This document shows positions 9,033 to 16,948 of a stretch of 64,000 nt of DNA, piece by piece. Position 1 is the stretch's first letter, and every line of letters starts with the position of its first letter. The notes beneath the pieces are model-generated. The model had not been told where the DNA came from. It searched no databases and was given only the letters and a program-made list of their open reading frames with translations. The stretch lies in NCBI RefSeq assembly GCF_001623075.1, contig NZ_LMCF01000106.1:1-64000 (forward strand), read 5' to 3'. Both the position numbers and the translations under genes were made by a program. Source of the stretch: Pseudovibrio sp. Ad37. Lineage in GTDB: Bacteria; Pseudomonadota; Alphaproteobacteria; Rhizobiales; Stappiaceae.

Positions 9033-9566
9033 ATGAAGCTGACACGCGCACTGCGCTTAGGGCTGGATGGGATCTACAAGACAGCTGGAGTTCTTTCCGC
9101 GCTTTGTCTGATTGCCATCCTCGGACTGATTGTCGTGCAGATGCTGGCACGTTGGACGGGAGAGGTCTTTCCGGGCGCCGCAGAATATGCAGGCTATGCC
9201 ATGGCCGCCGCCAGTTTCCTTGCATTTGCCAATGCCTTGAACAAGGGCATCCATATTCGCGTATCCATCCTGCACCAAATGCTGGGCAAGACCGCACAGC
9301 GCATTCTGGAAATCTGGTGTTTTGCCATTGGCTCCGCCACGATCTGGTACTTCGTGTACTACGCCTACCGTTTCGTTTACTGGTCCCACAAGTTCAATGA
9401 CATCAGTCAGGGACAGGACCGCACACCGCTTTGGATCCCACAGGGCTTTATGTTCCTTGGTGCCTTGATCCTTGCGATTGCTCTCACAGACCACCTCCTT
9501 CAACTCATATTCACTGGCAAGCACCGTATTGCGCCTGAACTTGAAGAAGCAGTTGCCGGAGAATAA
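9033..9566 (+). CDS. TRAP transporter small permease (DctQ family)
   Basis: 177 aa with four hydrophobic segments, roughly residues 17-38, 54-72, 95-120 and 135-160. The motif GAAEYAGYAMAAASFLAFANALNKG before the third helix is the usual DctQ signature region, where the acidic residue and following small residues contact DctM. Good ribosome-binding site (GAGGGGGAG) 5-8 bases before the ATG. It functions as the structural partner of the large permease 5 bases downstream. Confidence 0.9.
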   Translation: MKLTRALRLGLDGIYKTAGVLSALCLIAILGLIVVQMLARWTGEVFPGAAEYAGYAMAAASFLAFANALNKGIHIRVSILHQMLGKTAQRILEIWCFAIGSATIWYFVYYAYRFVYWSHKFNDISQGQDRTPLWIPQGFMFLGALILAIALTDHLLQLIFTGKHRIAPELEEAVAGE

Positions 9567-9571
9567 GAGCA

Positions 9572-10885
9572 ATGGAAAATATAAGCATTATCATTCTGTT
9601 CCTGTTTGTCATGTTCACCTTGCTTGGCACCGGCGTCTGGGTCGGTCTGGCACTTATGGGTGTGGCATGGGTTGGCATGGAACTGTTCACCACCCGCCCT
9701 GTTGGCGACGTGATGTTGACGACCATTTGGTCGGCCTCCTCCTCCTGGACACTGACGGCGCTGCCGCTGTTCATCTGGATGGGTGAAATCCTGTATCGAA
9801 CCCGATTATCGGAAGATATGTTCCGTGGCCTTGCCCCTTGGATGGCCCGCCTTCCTGGCGGTCTGGTTCACACCAACATTGTGGGCTGTACAGTCTTTGC
9901 AGCGGTCTCTGGTTCTTCTGCCGCGACACTGACCACCGTTGGCAAGATGTCTATCCCTGAGCTGCGTAAGCGTGATTATCCCGAAAAGATGATCATTGGC
10001 ACGTTGGCTGGTGCAGCAACGCTGGGTCTGATGATCCCGCCATCTCTGACGCTGATAGTTTATGGTGTGACCATCAACGAGAGTATCTCCAAGCTGTTCT
10101 TTGCAGGCATTATGCCGGGCATCGTGCTGGCTGGCATGTTCATGGCGTATGTGGCCATCACCTCCAAAGTCTCTTCTAAATGGAATCCGAAAGCGGAACC
10201 TAAGATGAGCTTTACTGAGAAGGTGAAGAACACCCGCTTCCTGCTGCCTGTGATCCTGCTGATCCTCATTGTGATTGGCTCCATGTATCTGGGCTACGCA
10301 ACGGCGACAGAAGCTGCAGCCTTTGGTGTGATTGGAAGTCTGATCCTTGCAGCTTCACAGGGTTCGCTGTCCTGGAAAAGTTTCACGAGCAGTTTGATGG
10401 GGGCGACCTACACCTCCTCTATGATTGCACTGATCCTTGCCGGTGCTGCGTTCCTGTCGCTTTCCATGGGCTTTACGGGTCTGCCGCGCGGTCTGGCTGA
10501 CATGATCGCAACGCTGGAGCTCAGCCGCTTTGAGCTGCTGATGGTACTGCTGGTGTTCTACGTGATCCTCGGCATGTTCCTGGATGGGATTTCGTCCGTG
10601 GTGCTGACCATGGCGGTGGTGGAACCAATGATCCGTCAGGCTGGTATTGACCTGATATGGTTTGGTATCTTCATTGTGGTGGTGGTTGAGATGGCGCAGA
10701 TCACGCCGCCGATCGGGTTTAACCTGTTCGTCCTGCAAGGCATGACCAACTATCAGATGGGGTTCATTGCGCGTGCAGCGTTCCCGATGTTCCTGATCAT
10801 GGTTGCGATGGTCTTTGTTCTGATCGCGTTCCCTGAGGTTGCCACATGGCTGCCTGAGAACATCCGCAGCAGGCCCGGAGGTTAG
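9572..10885 (+). CDS. TRAP transporter large permease (DctM family)
   Basis: 437 aa, a polytopic membrane protein with about 12 hydrophobic segments. Recognisable DctM landmarks are GCTVFAAVSGSSAATLTTVGKM near residue 110, GAATLGLMIPPSLTLIVYG near 150 and a second repeat with ITPPIGFNLFVLQG near 375; these paired re-entrant hairpins form the Na+/substrate site of the elevator-type transporter. It closes the operon that began with the TPP enzyme. Confidence 0.93.
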   Translation: MENISIIILFLFVMFTLLGTGVWVGLALMGVAWVGMELFTTRPVGDVMLTTIWSASSSWTLTALPLFIWMGEILYRTRLSEDMFRGLAPWMARLPGGLVHTNIVGCTVFAAVSGSSAATLTTVGKMSIPELRKRDYPEKMIIGTLAGAATLGLMIPPSLTLIVYGVTINESISKLFFAGIMPGIVLAGMFMAYVAITSKVSSKWNPKAEPKMSFTEKVKNTRFLLPVILLILIVIGSMYLGYATATEAAAFGVIGSLILAASQGSLSWKSFTSSLMGATYTSSMIALILAGAAFLSLSMGFTGLPRGLADMIATLELSRFELLMVLLVFYVILGMFLDGISSVVLTMAVVEPMIRQAGIDLIWFGIFIVVVVEMAQITPPIGFNLFVLQGMTNYQMGFIARAAFPMFLIMVAMVFVLIAFPEVATWLPENIRSRPGG

Positions 10886-11918
10886 CGCCTCCTGAACCAC
10901 CTGCCGTAAGTGCCGATCTCTGGATACTCTGATCTACGAAAGTAGGTCGGGGTATTTACTTAGAGTAAGCAATCTGAAGTTCATCAGCTTAGTTTGATTA
11001 AACCATTAAGTGCGCACAGACGCTGGATTCCTCATTTCTAGATTTCCGGATTTGTCCTCTTCAACTGACACTATTATCCACTTTGATTGCCCTGATTTGC
11101 CGTTGTGTGGTCACTTTTAAGGTAAATATATGACCTAAACGGCACCTTGGTGATATATTTTCACTATAAAATGAGTGTCACCCTCATATTTTTTGTGTTG
11201 ACACGCACATGAGTGTGACATGCATTACGTCACATGGGGTAACTTACTCAAACGTAAGGTGATTTTTATCGATAAATTTATATGTAAGATAAATTTAATA
11301 TATCATGAGTATAAAAATACTGATATTTCAATAATACCTAGAGTTGTATTTACACTAAACATTTGGATAACATTTATTCTAGATCTAAGAGTATAGATTT
11401 CTTCGCCACATTTATGCCCCAATTACGGCCAAATATTGAACTCAGATCAGGTCACCTCCCAAAACGGGGATGTGTAACTGGCGGATTGCATCGTATCTGC
11501 AATGTGTATTCAAAGTGGTATGATGAGATTAATGCAAGTTATGCATAGGGGATTTGATTAGGACTTCAGGTAACTGAAGTTGGTTGGGTGACACTAAACG
11601 TTACTCAAAACGTTTGTCGCTATGAGGCATGCTCATTGTGAGCATTTAGCGAAGCTGGGAGGCTAGGCTATGACATGTATTCGTAGTGTAGACTTGCATT
11701 CCGAATGCGGCATTAGCAGTATTCAGGTGCGTCCAGGGACTTCTCCGAAATAGAGATCCGACTTGGATTGGGACCCTTTGAAGCCAACACGTGACGTGTA
11801 GCCATCTGAAGGACCTCCTGCCAGCGGTATCACACCAACAATTTAACATCACTGTACCTCGGAGTGCGCTCCGGGAGCGGTGAAACTTATCTAACTTTTG
11901 TCTGAAAGGGATAAAGAC
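10886..11918 (+). promoter_or_regulatory. Long AT-rich non-coding leader upstream of the secretion cluster
   Basis: About 1 kb without a credible gene. It holds several structured elements: a TTGACA (11198-11203) with TGCATT 17 bases on as a weak promoter; TGTGAC-N9-GTCACA (11214-11234) overlapping that -10; ATGAG-N7-CTCAT (11171-11187); and perfect small hairpins at 11563-11580 (7-bp stem, GTAA loop), 11629-11645 (7-bp stem) and 11860-11873 (5-bp stem, close to the ribosome-binding site of the next gene). The base composition is clearly more A/T-rich than neighbouring genes, particularly 11100-11400. It could be an extensive regulatory leader or hide a small RNA. Confidence 0.45.
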
Positions 11919-12272
11919 ATGGGCTGGTGGAATCCATTCAAAGCAATCGCAAACGTCGTAACCAAAGCTGTTAGCGCAGTGATTGAAACCGTCTCCGATG
12001 CATTTGGTCAGCATGAGCTTGGTCAGAAGATCGCAGGCGTATTTGAAGCTGTGGTTGACACTATTGTTGACGTTGTTGTGGACATAGCCGTGGGGGTTGC
12101 CACATCAAACCCAGTTACGGCCGTTGTCAGCGTCATCACCAACATCGCTGAAGGTATTAAGGACGTTTATGACGCCCTCAACCCTGCATCTGAAACTGTG
12201 GAAGTTGCTGCAGCAGATGCACCAGTGCTGGAAGGCAATGCAGACTACGGTTCTGATGACATGTTGATGTAA
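11919..12272 (+). CDS. Small amphipathic protein, candidate type I secretion substrate
   Basis: 117 aa from the ATG at 11919 (AAAGGG 9-14 bases upstream); a TTG at 11898 is a weaker alternative. I do not recognise a family. The chain starts MGWWNPFKAIANVVTKAVSA and consists of two or three helices in which Val/Ala/Ile alternate with Asp/Lys/Glu; residues 20-95 contain no Cys, no glycine-rich RTX nonapeptides and no signal peptide. The C-terminus is acidic with a final hydrophobic group (NADYGSDDMLM), which is how C-terminal type I secretion signals often look. It lies directly upstream of an ABC exporter and HlyD adaptor. The W-rich N-terminal helix resembles membrane-active leaderless bacteriocins, but that similarity is only general. 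Confidence 0.6.
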   Translation: MGWWNPFKAIANVVTKAVSAVIETVSDAFGQHELGQKIAGVFEAVVDTIVDVVVDIAVGVATSNPVTAVVSVITNIAEGIKDVYDALNPASETVEVAAADAPVLEGNADYGSDDMLM

Positions 12273-12279
12273 TCAGAAC

Positions 12280-12317
12280 GGTTCGGGCGCCACGAGCTTG
12301 GGTGTGGCGCCCGAACC
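12280..12317 (+). terminator. 14-bp perfect stem-loop between the small protein and its exporter
   Basis: GGTTCGGGCGCCAC (12280-12293) pairs perfectly with GTGGCGCCCGAACC (12304-12317), loop of 10 bases. It is not followed by a T-run, so it is more likely an mRNA stabiliser or attenuator setting a high ratio of small protein to exporter. It also argues against a TTG start at 12298 for the ABC gene, which would lie inside the hairpin. Confidence 0.75.
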
Positions 12318-12351
12318 AACCCAGCATAAAAACAACAAGCTGGAGGGTATT

Positions 12352-14076
12352 TTGGGTAAGTCGTTACAAGAGCACACATCCTATATTTCCAACGCCTTTC
12401 GTAAACTTTATCGGGCGTTTTGGGGCATTGGTGGCATCAGCATGTTAATCAACCTGCTTATGCTGACTGGCCCTTTGTTCATGCTGCAGATCTATGATCG
12501 CGTCTTGTCCAGCAGCTCTGTGCCAACGCTTGTTGTTCTCAGCCTGTTTGTGGCTGTGCTTTATATCTTCTACGGAATTCTGGATGGTCTGCGGAACCGG
12601 CTGTTGCTGCGTGTTGGTCAACACGTGGATGAGCAGCTCACCGGTCTGGCATTTGAAACTTCGACCCGTGTCCCGCTGGTTATGGGTGCTGAGGGCGAAC
12701 GCTCCAGACCTGTCAGCGATCTGGACTCCATCCGGCAGTTCCTGTCCGGCTCCGGTCCTTCCGCGATCTTCGATATGCCATGGATGCCGCTCTACTTGGG
12801 CATCGTGTTTCTGTTTCACCCGCTTTTGGGCACCACGGCTCTCATTGGCGCCTTGTTCATCTGTGCCTTGATTGCGCTGAACGAGTTGTCCTCTCGTCGC
12901 CCGGCTGCAAACACAGCTGTTGAAGCCAACAAGCGGACTACATTGATTGAAGCGTGCCGCCGCAATGCCGAGAGCATTGAGGCCATGGGCATGATCGACC
13001 ACTTGCGTGACCGGTGGGAGGATAACAATGATGTCTTCCTTGGTCGCCAGCGGGCAGCCTCTGACCGGTCCAACATCTTCACCACCATGATCAAGACCCT
13101 GCGGTTCATGCTGCAGTCCGGTATTCTTGCCCTTGGGGCGTGGCTGGTTATTCAGCAGGAAGTCTCTGCAGGCGTTATGATCGCGTCCTCCATTATGACG
13201 GCCCGTGCACTGGCTCCGGTTGAGATGGCAATCGTCAACTGGCGTGGATTTGTGGCCGCCAGAGTTGGCATTTCGCGCCTTCAGGAAATCTTTGCCTCAC
13301 AAGCAAAGCCTAAGGAACGGGTGTCCATTCCGTTCCCGCAGGAGTCGGTTGTTGTTGAAGGCTTGTCCTGTGGACCAATCGCAGCCAAAGAAGCCTTCGT
13401 CAAAAACGTTTCTTTGGAACTGAAAGCTGGCGATGGTCTGGGCATCATCGGGCATTCGGGGTCCGGCAAGTCAACGCTGACGAGAGCGATGGTCGGCATC
13501 ACCAATCCTCTGAAGGGCTCGATCCGTTTTGATGGCGCTGAGCTGGACCAGTGGAGCGCGATGGATCGCGGTGATTTCATCGGGTATCTGCCGCAGGACA
13601 TTCAGCTCTTTGATGGCACCATCGCCGAGAACATTCAGCGTTTCAAGCCGGATGAAGACAGCGACAAGCTGATTGAAGCCGCCCGCATGGCCAACGTACA
13701 CGATCTGATTGTGAGCTTGCCGGAAGGCTACAACACCGTCATCGGCGCAACTGGCAACGGCCTTTCTGGTGGTCAGCGTCAGCGGATTGCACTGGCGCGT
13801 GCGCTTTATGGCAACCCGTTCCTGATCGTACTGGATGAGCCAAACTCCAATCTGGATGCGCAAGGTGAAGCAGCGCTGACCAACGCCATCCACGATATGC
13901 GTGAGCGTGGTTCCATCGTCATCGTGGTGGCACACCGTCCGGCAGCGACGTCAGCAGTCGATCAGATCCTTGTGATGAATGAGGGTGAAGCGGAAGCCAT
14001 TGGTGCAAAAGACAAGATCATGAAGCAGGTGATAGCTCCGCTTCGCAAGCCGCAGGAGGTCGCGTTAAATGGCTAG
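12352..14076 (+). CDS. Type I secretion ABC transporter/ATPase (HasD/PrtD type)
   Basis: About 574 aa from a TTG at 12352 preceded by GGAGGG; this start fits the family N-terminus better than upstream TTGs. Six-helix membrane domain opens with NLLMLTGPLFMLQIYDRVL, a hallmark of HasD/PrtD/RsaD exporters. There is no N-terminal C39 peptidase domain, so substrates are not cut at a double-glycine leader but are recognised by an uncleaved C-terminal signal. ATPase domain: Walker A GHSGSGKST at about 367, signature LSGGQRQR at about 471, Walker B LIVLDEP near 491, H-loop VAHRP near 527. The outer-membrane TolC partner is not in the window. Overlaps the adaptor gene by 8 bases. Confidence 0.93.
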   Translation: MGKSLQEHTSYISNAFRKLYRAFWGIGGISMLINLLMLTGPLFMLQIYDRVLSSSSVPTLVVLSLFVAVLYIFYGILDGLRNRLLLRVGQHVDEQLTGLAFETSTRVPLVMGAEGERSRPVSDLDSIRQFLSGSGPSAIFDMPWMPLYLGIVFLFHPLLGTTALIGALFICALIALNELSSRRPAANTAVEANKRTTLIEACRRNAESIEAMGMIDHLRDRWEDNNDVFLGRQRAASDRSNIFTTMIKTLRFMLQSGILALGAWLVIQQEVSAGVMIASSIMTARALAPVEMAIVNWRGFVAARVGISRLQEIFASQAKPKERVSIPFPQESVVVEGLSCGPIAAKEAFVKNVSLELKAGDGLGIIGHSGSGKSTLTRAMVGITNPLKGSIRFDGAELDQWSAMDRGDFIGYLPQDIQLFDGTIAENIQRFKPDEDSDKLIEAARMANVHDLIVSLPEGYNTVIGATGNGLSGGQRQRIALARALYGNPFLIVLDEPNSNLDAQGEAALTNAIHDMRERGSIVIVVAHRPAATSAVDQILVMNEGEAEAIGAKDKIMKQVIAPLRKPQEVALNG

Positions 14077-15385
14077 AAATACCGACAATTCCTACGATAT
14101 CGGCGCAAGCATCACCCGCCATCTCAAATGGGGCGGCGCTCTGGCAGCACTCCTCATCTTTGGTGCAGGCACCTGGACAGTTGTGACGGAAATTTCCGGC
14201 GCGGTTGTTGCTCCGGCAACCATCGTTGTTGAAACCAGCACCAAGAGCGTGCAGCACCGTGATGGCGGCATCGTCAATCAAATCCTCGTCAAGAACGGTG
14301 ATCCGGTGAAGGCCGGAGAACTTGTCCTGCGGTTGGATGATACTCTCACCCGCTCCAATCTGGCTGTGCTGACCAATCAGCTTGATGAACTTTATGCGCA
14401 GGAATCCCGGCTGACCTCTGAGATACAGGGCCGCACTGAGATTACGTTCAAGCAACGGGCAAAATCTCCCTTGCACCGTGCACATCTGATGATGATTGAA
14501 GAAACCCAGCGCAATATGATGGAAGCGCGGAAGAAAAATCATCTGAGCAAGAAAGAGCAGCTGGAAACCCAGATCGGTCAGTTTGAAAAGCAGATCGACG
14601 GCCTAGAGCTGCAACGGGATGCAAAACAGAACGAAGTGGACCTGATCAACACCGAACTGGGTGGCTTGGAATCTTTGCGCAAAAAGAAGCTGGTGACCGA
14701 GTCCCGTGTCATGGCGTTCCAGCGTGAGCGTAGCTCTCTGGAAGGCGAGCTTGGCGGCATCATTGCCCAGATCGCCCGCTCCGGAGAGGCGATCAGCGAA
14801 CGCCGGGTCATGATCATACAATCAGATGAAGAACTGCGCTCCAACAATCTGGAACAACTGCAGCAGACCCGTGCCCAGATCTCTGAGCTTGAAGAACGAC
14901 GTATTGCAGCGCAGGACGAGCTGCGCCGGACGGAAATCCGAGCACCTCAAAACGGCAAGGTGTTTGATCTGGCCATTCACACCATCGGCGGCGTCATCAT
15001 GGGCGGCGAAGTGGTGATGAAGATCGTGCCGGAAGAAGACCAGCTCATCGTGGAAGCTAAAGTGCAGCCGGTGGATGTGGATCAGATCAATCCCAATCAG
15101 GAAGCAACCATTCGCCTGCCCGCGTTTGACAAGCGCACCACACCGGAACTCAAGGCGCGGCTGAAAACCATCTCGCCCGATCTGGTGCAGGACCCGCGCA
15201 CAGGCAGCACCTATTATCTGGCCGAGCTGGCCATTCCTGAAGAGGAACTGGAGCGTTTGGACGGCAAATCCCTCATTCCGGGCATGCCGGTTGAGGCGTT
15301 TATCAAGACAGAAGACCGGTCTGTTCTGTCCTATCTGATCAAACCAATGATGGACCAGATCGCACATGCGATGAGAGAGACTTGA
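14069..15385 (+). CDS. Type I secretion membrane-fusion protein (HlyD/PrtE family)
   Basis: 438 aa. One N-terminal membrane segment (about residues 20-42), then a lipoyl half-motif GGIVNQILVKNGDPVKAGELVLRLDD near 72-97, a long coiled coil of alternating Lys/Glu/Gln heptads from about 100 to 290, the second lipoyl half (RAPQNGKVFDLAIHTIGGVI near 295) and a beta-barrel domain ending in the PGMPVEAFIKT motif near 405. It bridges the inner-membrane exporter to a TolC-type channel. The gene starts within the last codons of the ABC gene, indicating coupled translation. Confidence 0.93.
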   Translation: MARNTDNSYDIGASITRHLKWGGALAALLIFGAGTWTVVTEISGAVVAPATIVVETSTKSVQHRDGGIVNQILVKNGDPVKAGELVLRLDDTLTRSNLAVLTNQLDELYAQESRLTSEIQGRTEITFKQRAKSPLHRAHLMMIEETQRNMMEARKKNHLSKKEQLETQIGQFEKQIDGLELQRDAKQNEVDLINTELGGLESLRKKKLVTESRVMAFQRERSSLEGELGGIIAQIARSGEAISERRVMIIQSDEELRSNNLEQLQQTRAQISELEERRIAAQDELRRTEIRAPQNGKVFDLAIHTIGGVIMGGEVVMKIVPEEDQLIVEAKVQPVDVDQINPNQEATIRLPAFDKRTTPELKARLKTISPDLVQDPRTGSTYYLAELAIPEEELERLDGKSLIPGMPVEAFIKTEDRSVLSYLIKPMMDQIAHAMRET

Positions 15386-15390
15386 TGCTC

Positions 15391-15463
15391 CTGGGGCTGA
15401 TCCGGGCATATCTCTGAAAGATGGGTTTTCAGGCAAAGATATACCCAAAAGCCATAGCCCCAG
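15391..15463 (+). terminator. Long hairpin at the end of the secretion operon
   Basis: CTGGGGCT (15391-15398) pairs with AGCCCCAG (15456-15463), enclosing the palindromic repeat at 15404-15446. Together they make one long branched hairpin six bases after the adaptor stop. There is no clear T-run; a transcript-end or stabiliser role is inferred. Confidence 0.45.
15404..15446. repeat. Palindromic intergenic repeat, copy 1
   Basis: Nested inverted repeat: GGGcATATCT (15404-15413) pairs with AGATATaCCC (15437-15446), and inside it CTGAAA (15414-15419) pairs with TTTCAG (15427-15432). The pattern and several shared bases match copy 2 at 51222-51266. Similar palindromes with a central CCGAAA...TTTCGG are widely dispersed in Rhizobiales genomes. 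Confidence 0.65.
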
Positions 15464-15524
15464 TGTGTTGTGAGAAGTTGAAGCAATGGCCGCTCCTGTT
15501 GCTTCAGCAACCTCCTCCCGAGAG

Positions 15525-15599
15525 CCCGGAACCCTAATTCCGGGTATGTGAAGGCCCGTGTGGTGCTATGCCGCCGCCCTGTGCGAGTACTGCACGGGC
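15525..15599 (+). terminator. Two further stem-loops before the aminotransferase
   Basis: CCCGGAA (15525-15531) pairs with TTCCGGG (15538-15544). GCCC-t-GTGC (15576-15584) pairs with GCACGGGC (15592-15599) and is followed by TCTTTCCCT, the better terminator of the two. They isolate the secretion operon from the aminotransferase. Confidence 0.55.
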
Positions 15600-15658
15600 T
15601 CTTTCCCTCGCAAACTCTTGACGAAATCTCTATCCTGGAAATTTCTATTTGCTGATAT

Positions 15659-16939
15659 ATGAATAGACTTCAGGACGGTGGTGCTTTGGGTCTTATTTCG
15701 ATCCCAAGGCTCACTGAGGTTGATCATTGTTTGAAATCCGGGCGGACGGGCAACATATTGACGAGTATAGCAAAACAAGGGCTGGTAAGCCGCGCAATTC
15801 AGGTTCCTCCATCCATCACGCGAGAGCTGGCAAATACTGCCATGAGCGTGGAGGGTCTTATTCCTTTGTGGTTTGGGGAGCCAAACATCCCTACCCCCAA
15901 ATTCATTTGTGATGAGGCGGCACGGTCTTTGTCCGCGGGAGAAACGTTTTACGCAGAAGGCCTCGGACGGCCTTATTTGCGAGAGGCGATCTCAGGCTAT
16001 ATGAGTGAGCTTTACAACAAGCCTATCGGCGTGGATCGTGTTGCGGTCACAGTCTCCGGCGGCAACGCGCTCAATCTGGCCTTTCAGTGTGTGCTGGAAG
16101 AAGGCGATACCGTTGTCACGCTGACGCCCGCCTTCCCAAATCTGCTCTCCATTCCCAAGCTGCAAGGTGCCCGCACAGTCACCCACTCTCTTGAAGTGAA
16201 GGACGGCAAGTGGTCATTGGATGTGGAGGGTTTTTTAGAAACCGCCAGGGGCGCAAAGGTGGTGTTGCTCAACTCACCGTCCAACCCGACGGGCTTTATG
16301 CTGACCAAACATGAGATTGCGCGAATTATGGAAGTTCTGCGCGAACGTGGTACATGGCTGATCTCTGATGAGGTTTATGCCCGAACAGTTTACTCCGGCA
16401 AGGCAGCTCCGTCGTTTCTTGAGGTGTCCGAGCCGGAAGATCGCCTGATCGTGGTGAACTCCTTTTCCAAATCATGGGCCATGACTGGCTGGCGTTTAGG
16501 CTGGCTCACCTTGCCACCAAGCCTGACGCCTGTTGTCGAAAAGATCGCCGAGTTCTCCATCGCCAGTGCCCCGCCGTTCTCTCAGCGCGCAGCGGTGGTT
16601 GCACTTCAGCAGGGTGAGGAGTTTGTTGCGCAAATGGCAAAGAACTACCAGCACGCACGAGATCTGGTATGCTCGCGCCTGCTCACCCATGAGGGCGTGA
16701 CCTGCCCTGTGCCAGAAAGTGCTTTTTATGCTTATTTCAAGGTGGAGGGCGTGACGGATTCCGTCGCTTATGCCCGCATGCTGATTGAAAAAGCCAAGGT
16801 GGGGCTCGCGCCGGGAGATGCGTTTCTTGTTGGAGAGCCGGGTTGGTTCCGTCTGTGCTTTGCGCAAACGGATGAGCAGCTCAACGAAGCCATGGCGCGG
16901 CTGTCACCATTCCTTGCCAATGCGCGGGAAACGGTGTGA
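15659..16939 (+). CDS. PLP-dependent class I/II aminotransferase
   Basis: 426 aa from the ATG at 15659. The family normally begins near residue 34 of this frame, and a TTG at 15758 with GGACGGG upstream is a good alternative start (393 aa). Motifs: GLGRPYLREAI near 100, the cofactor-contacting NSPSNPTG near 205, DEVYA near 235, the PLP lysine in NSFSKSWAMTGWRLGW near 268-283, and substrate-carboxylate Arg in WFRLCFAQ near the C-terminus. Fold type I, subgroup of aspartate/alanine/aromatic aminotransferases; amino-donor preference cannot be read. It converges on the serine hydrolase gene with only 9 bases between stops. Confidence 0.88.
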   Translation: MNRLQDGGALGLISIPRLTEVDHCLKSGRTGNILTSIAKQGLVSRAIQVPPSITRELANTAMSVEGLIPLWFGEPNIPTPKFICDEAARSLSAGETFYAEGLGRPYLREAISGYMSELYNKPIGVDRVAVTVSGGNALNLAFQCVLEEGDTVVTLTPAFPNLLSIPKLQGARTVTHSLEVKDGKWSLDVEGFLETARGAKVVLLNSPSNPTGFMLTKHEIARIMEVLRERGTWLISDEVYARTVYSGKAAPSFLEVSEPEDRLIVVNSFSKSWAMTGWRLGWLTLPPSLTPVVEKIAEFSIASAPPFSQRAAVVALQQGEEFVAQMAKNYQHARDLVCSRLLTHEGVTCPVPESAFYAYFKVEGVTDSVAYARMLIEKAKVGLAPGDAFLVGEPGWFRLCFAQTDEQLNEAMARLSPFLANARETV

Positions 16940-16948
16940 CTCTGTAAG

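Noticed and set aside
11214-11234. Cyclic-AMP receptor protein site in the leader of the secretion cluster
   Set aside because: The half-sites TGTGA and TCACA are 11 bases apart, not 6, so it does not fit CRP/FNR spacing. Kept only as an unassigned palindrome.
11300-11326. Third copy of the ATATCAG/CTGATAT repeat, at ATATCA-N15-TGATAT
   Set aside because: Spacing and arms differ from the sites at 50606 and 52227, and the region is so A/T-rich that a chance match is likely.
11919-12272. Double-glycine microcin or bacteriocin precursor
   Set aside because: No GG cleavage site follows a leader-like segment, and the exporter lacks the C39 peptidase domain.
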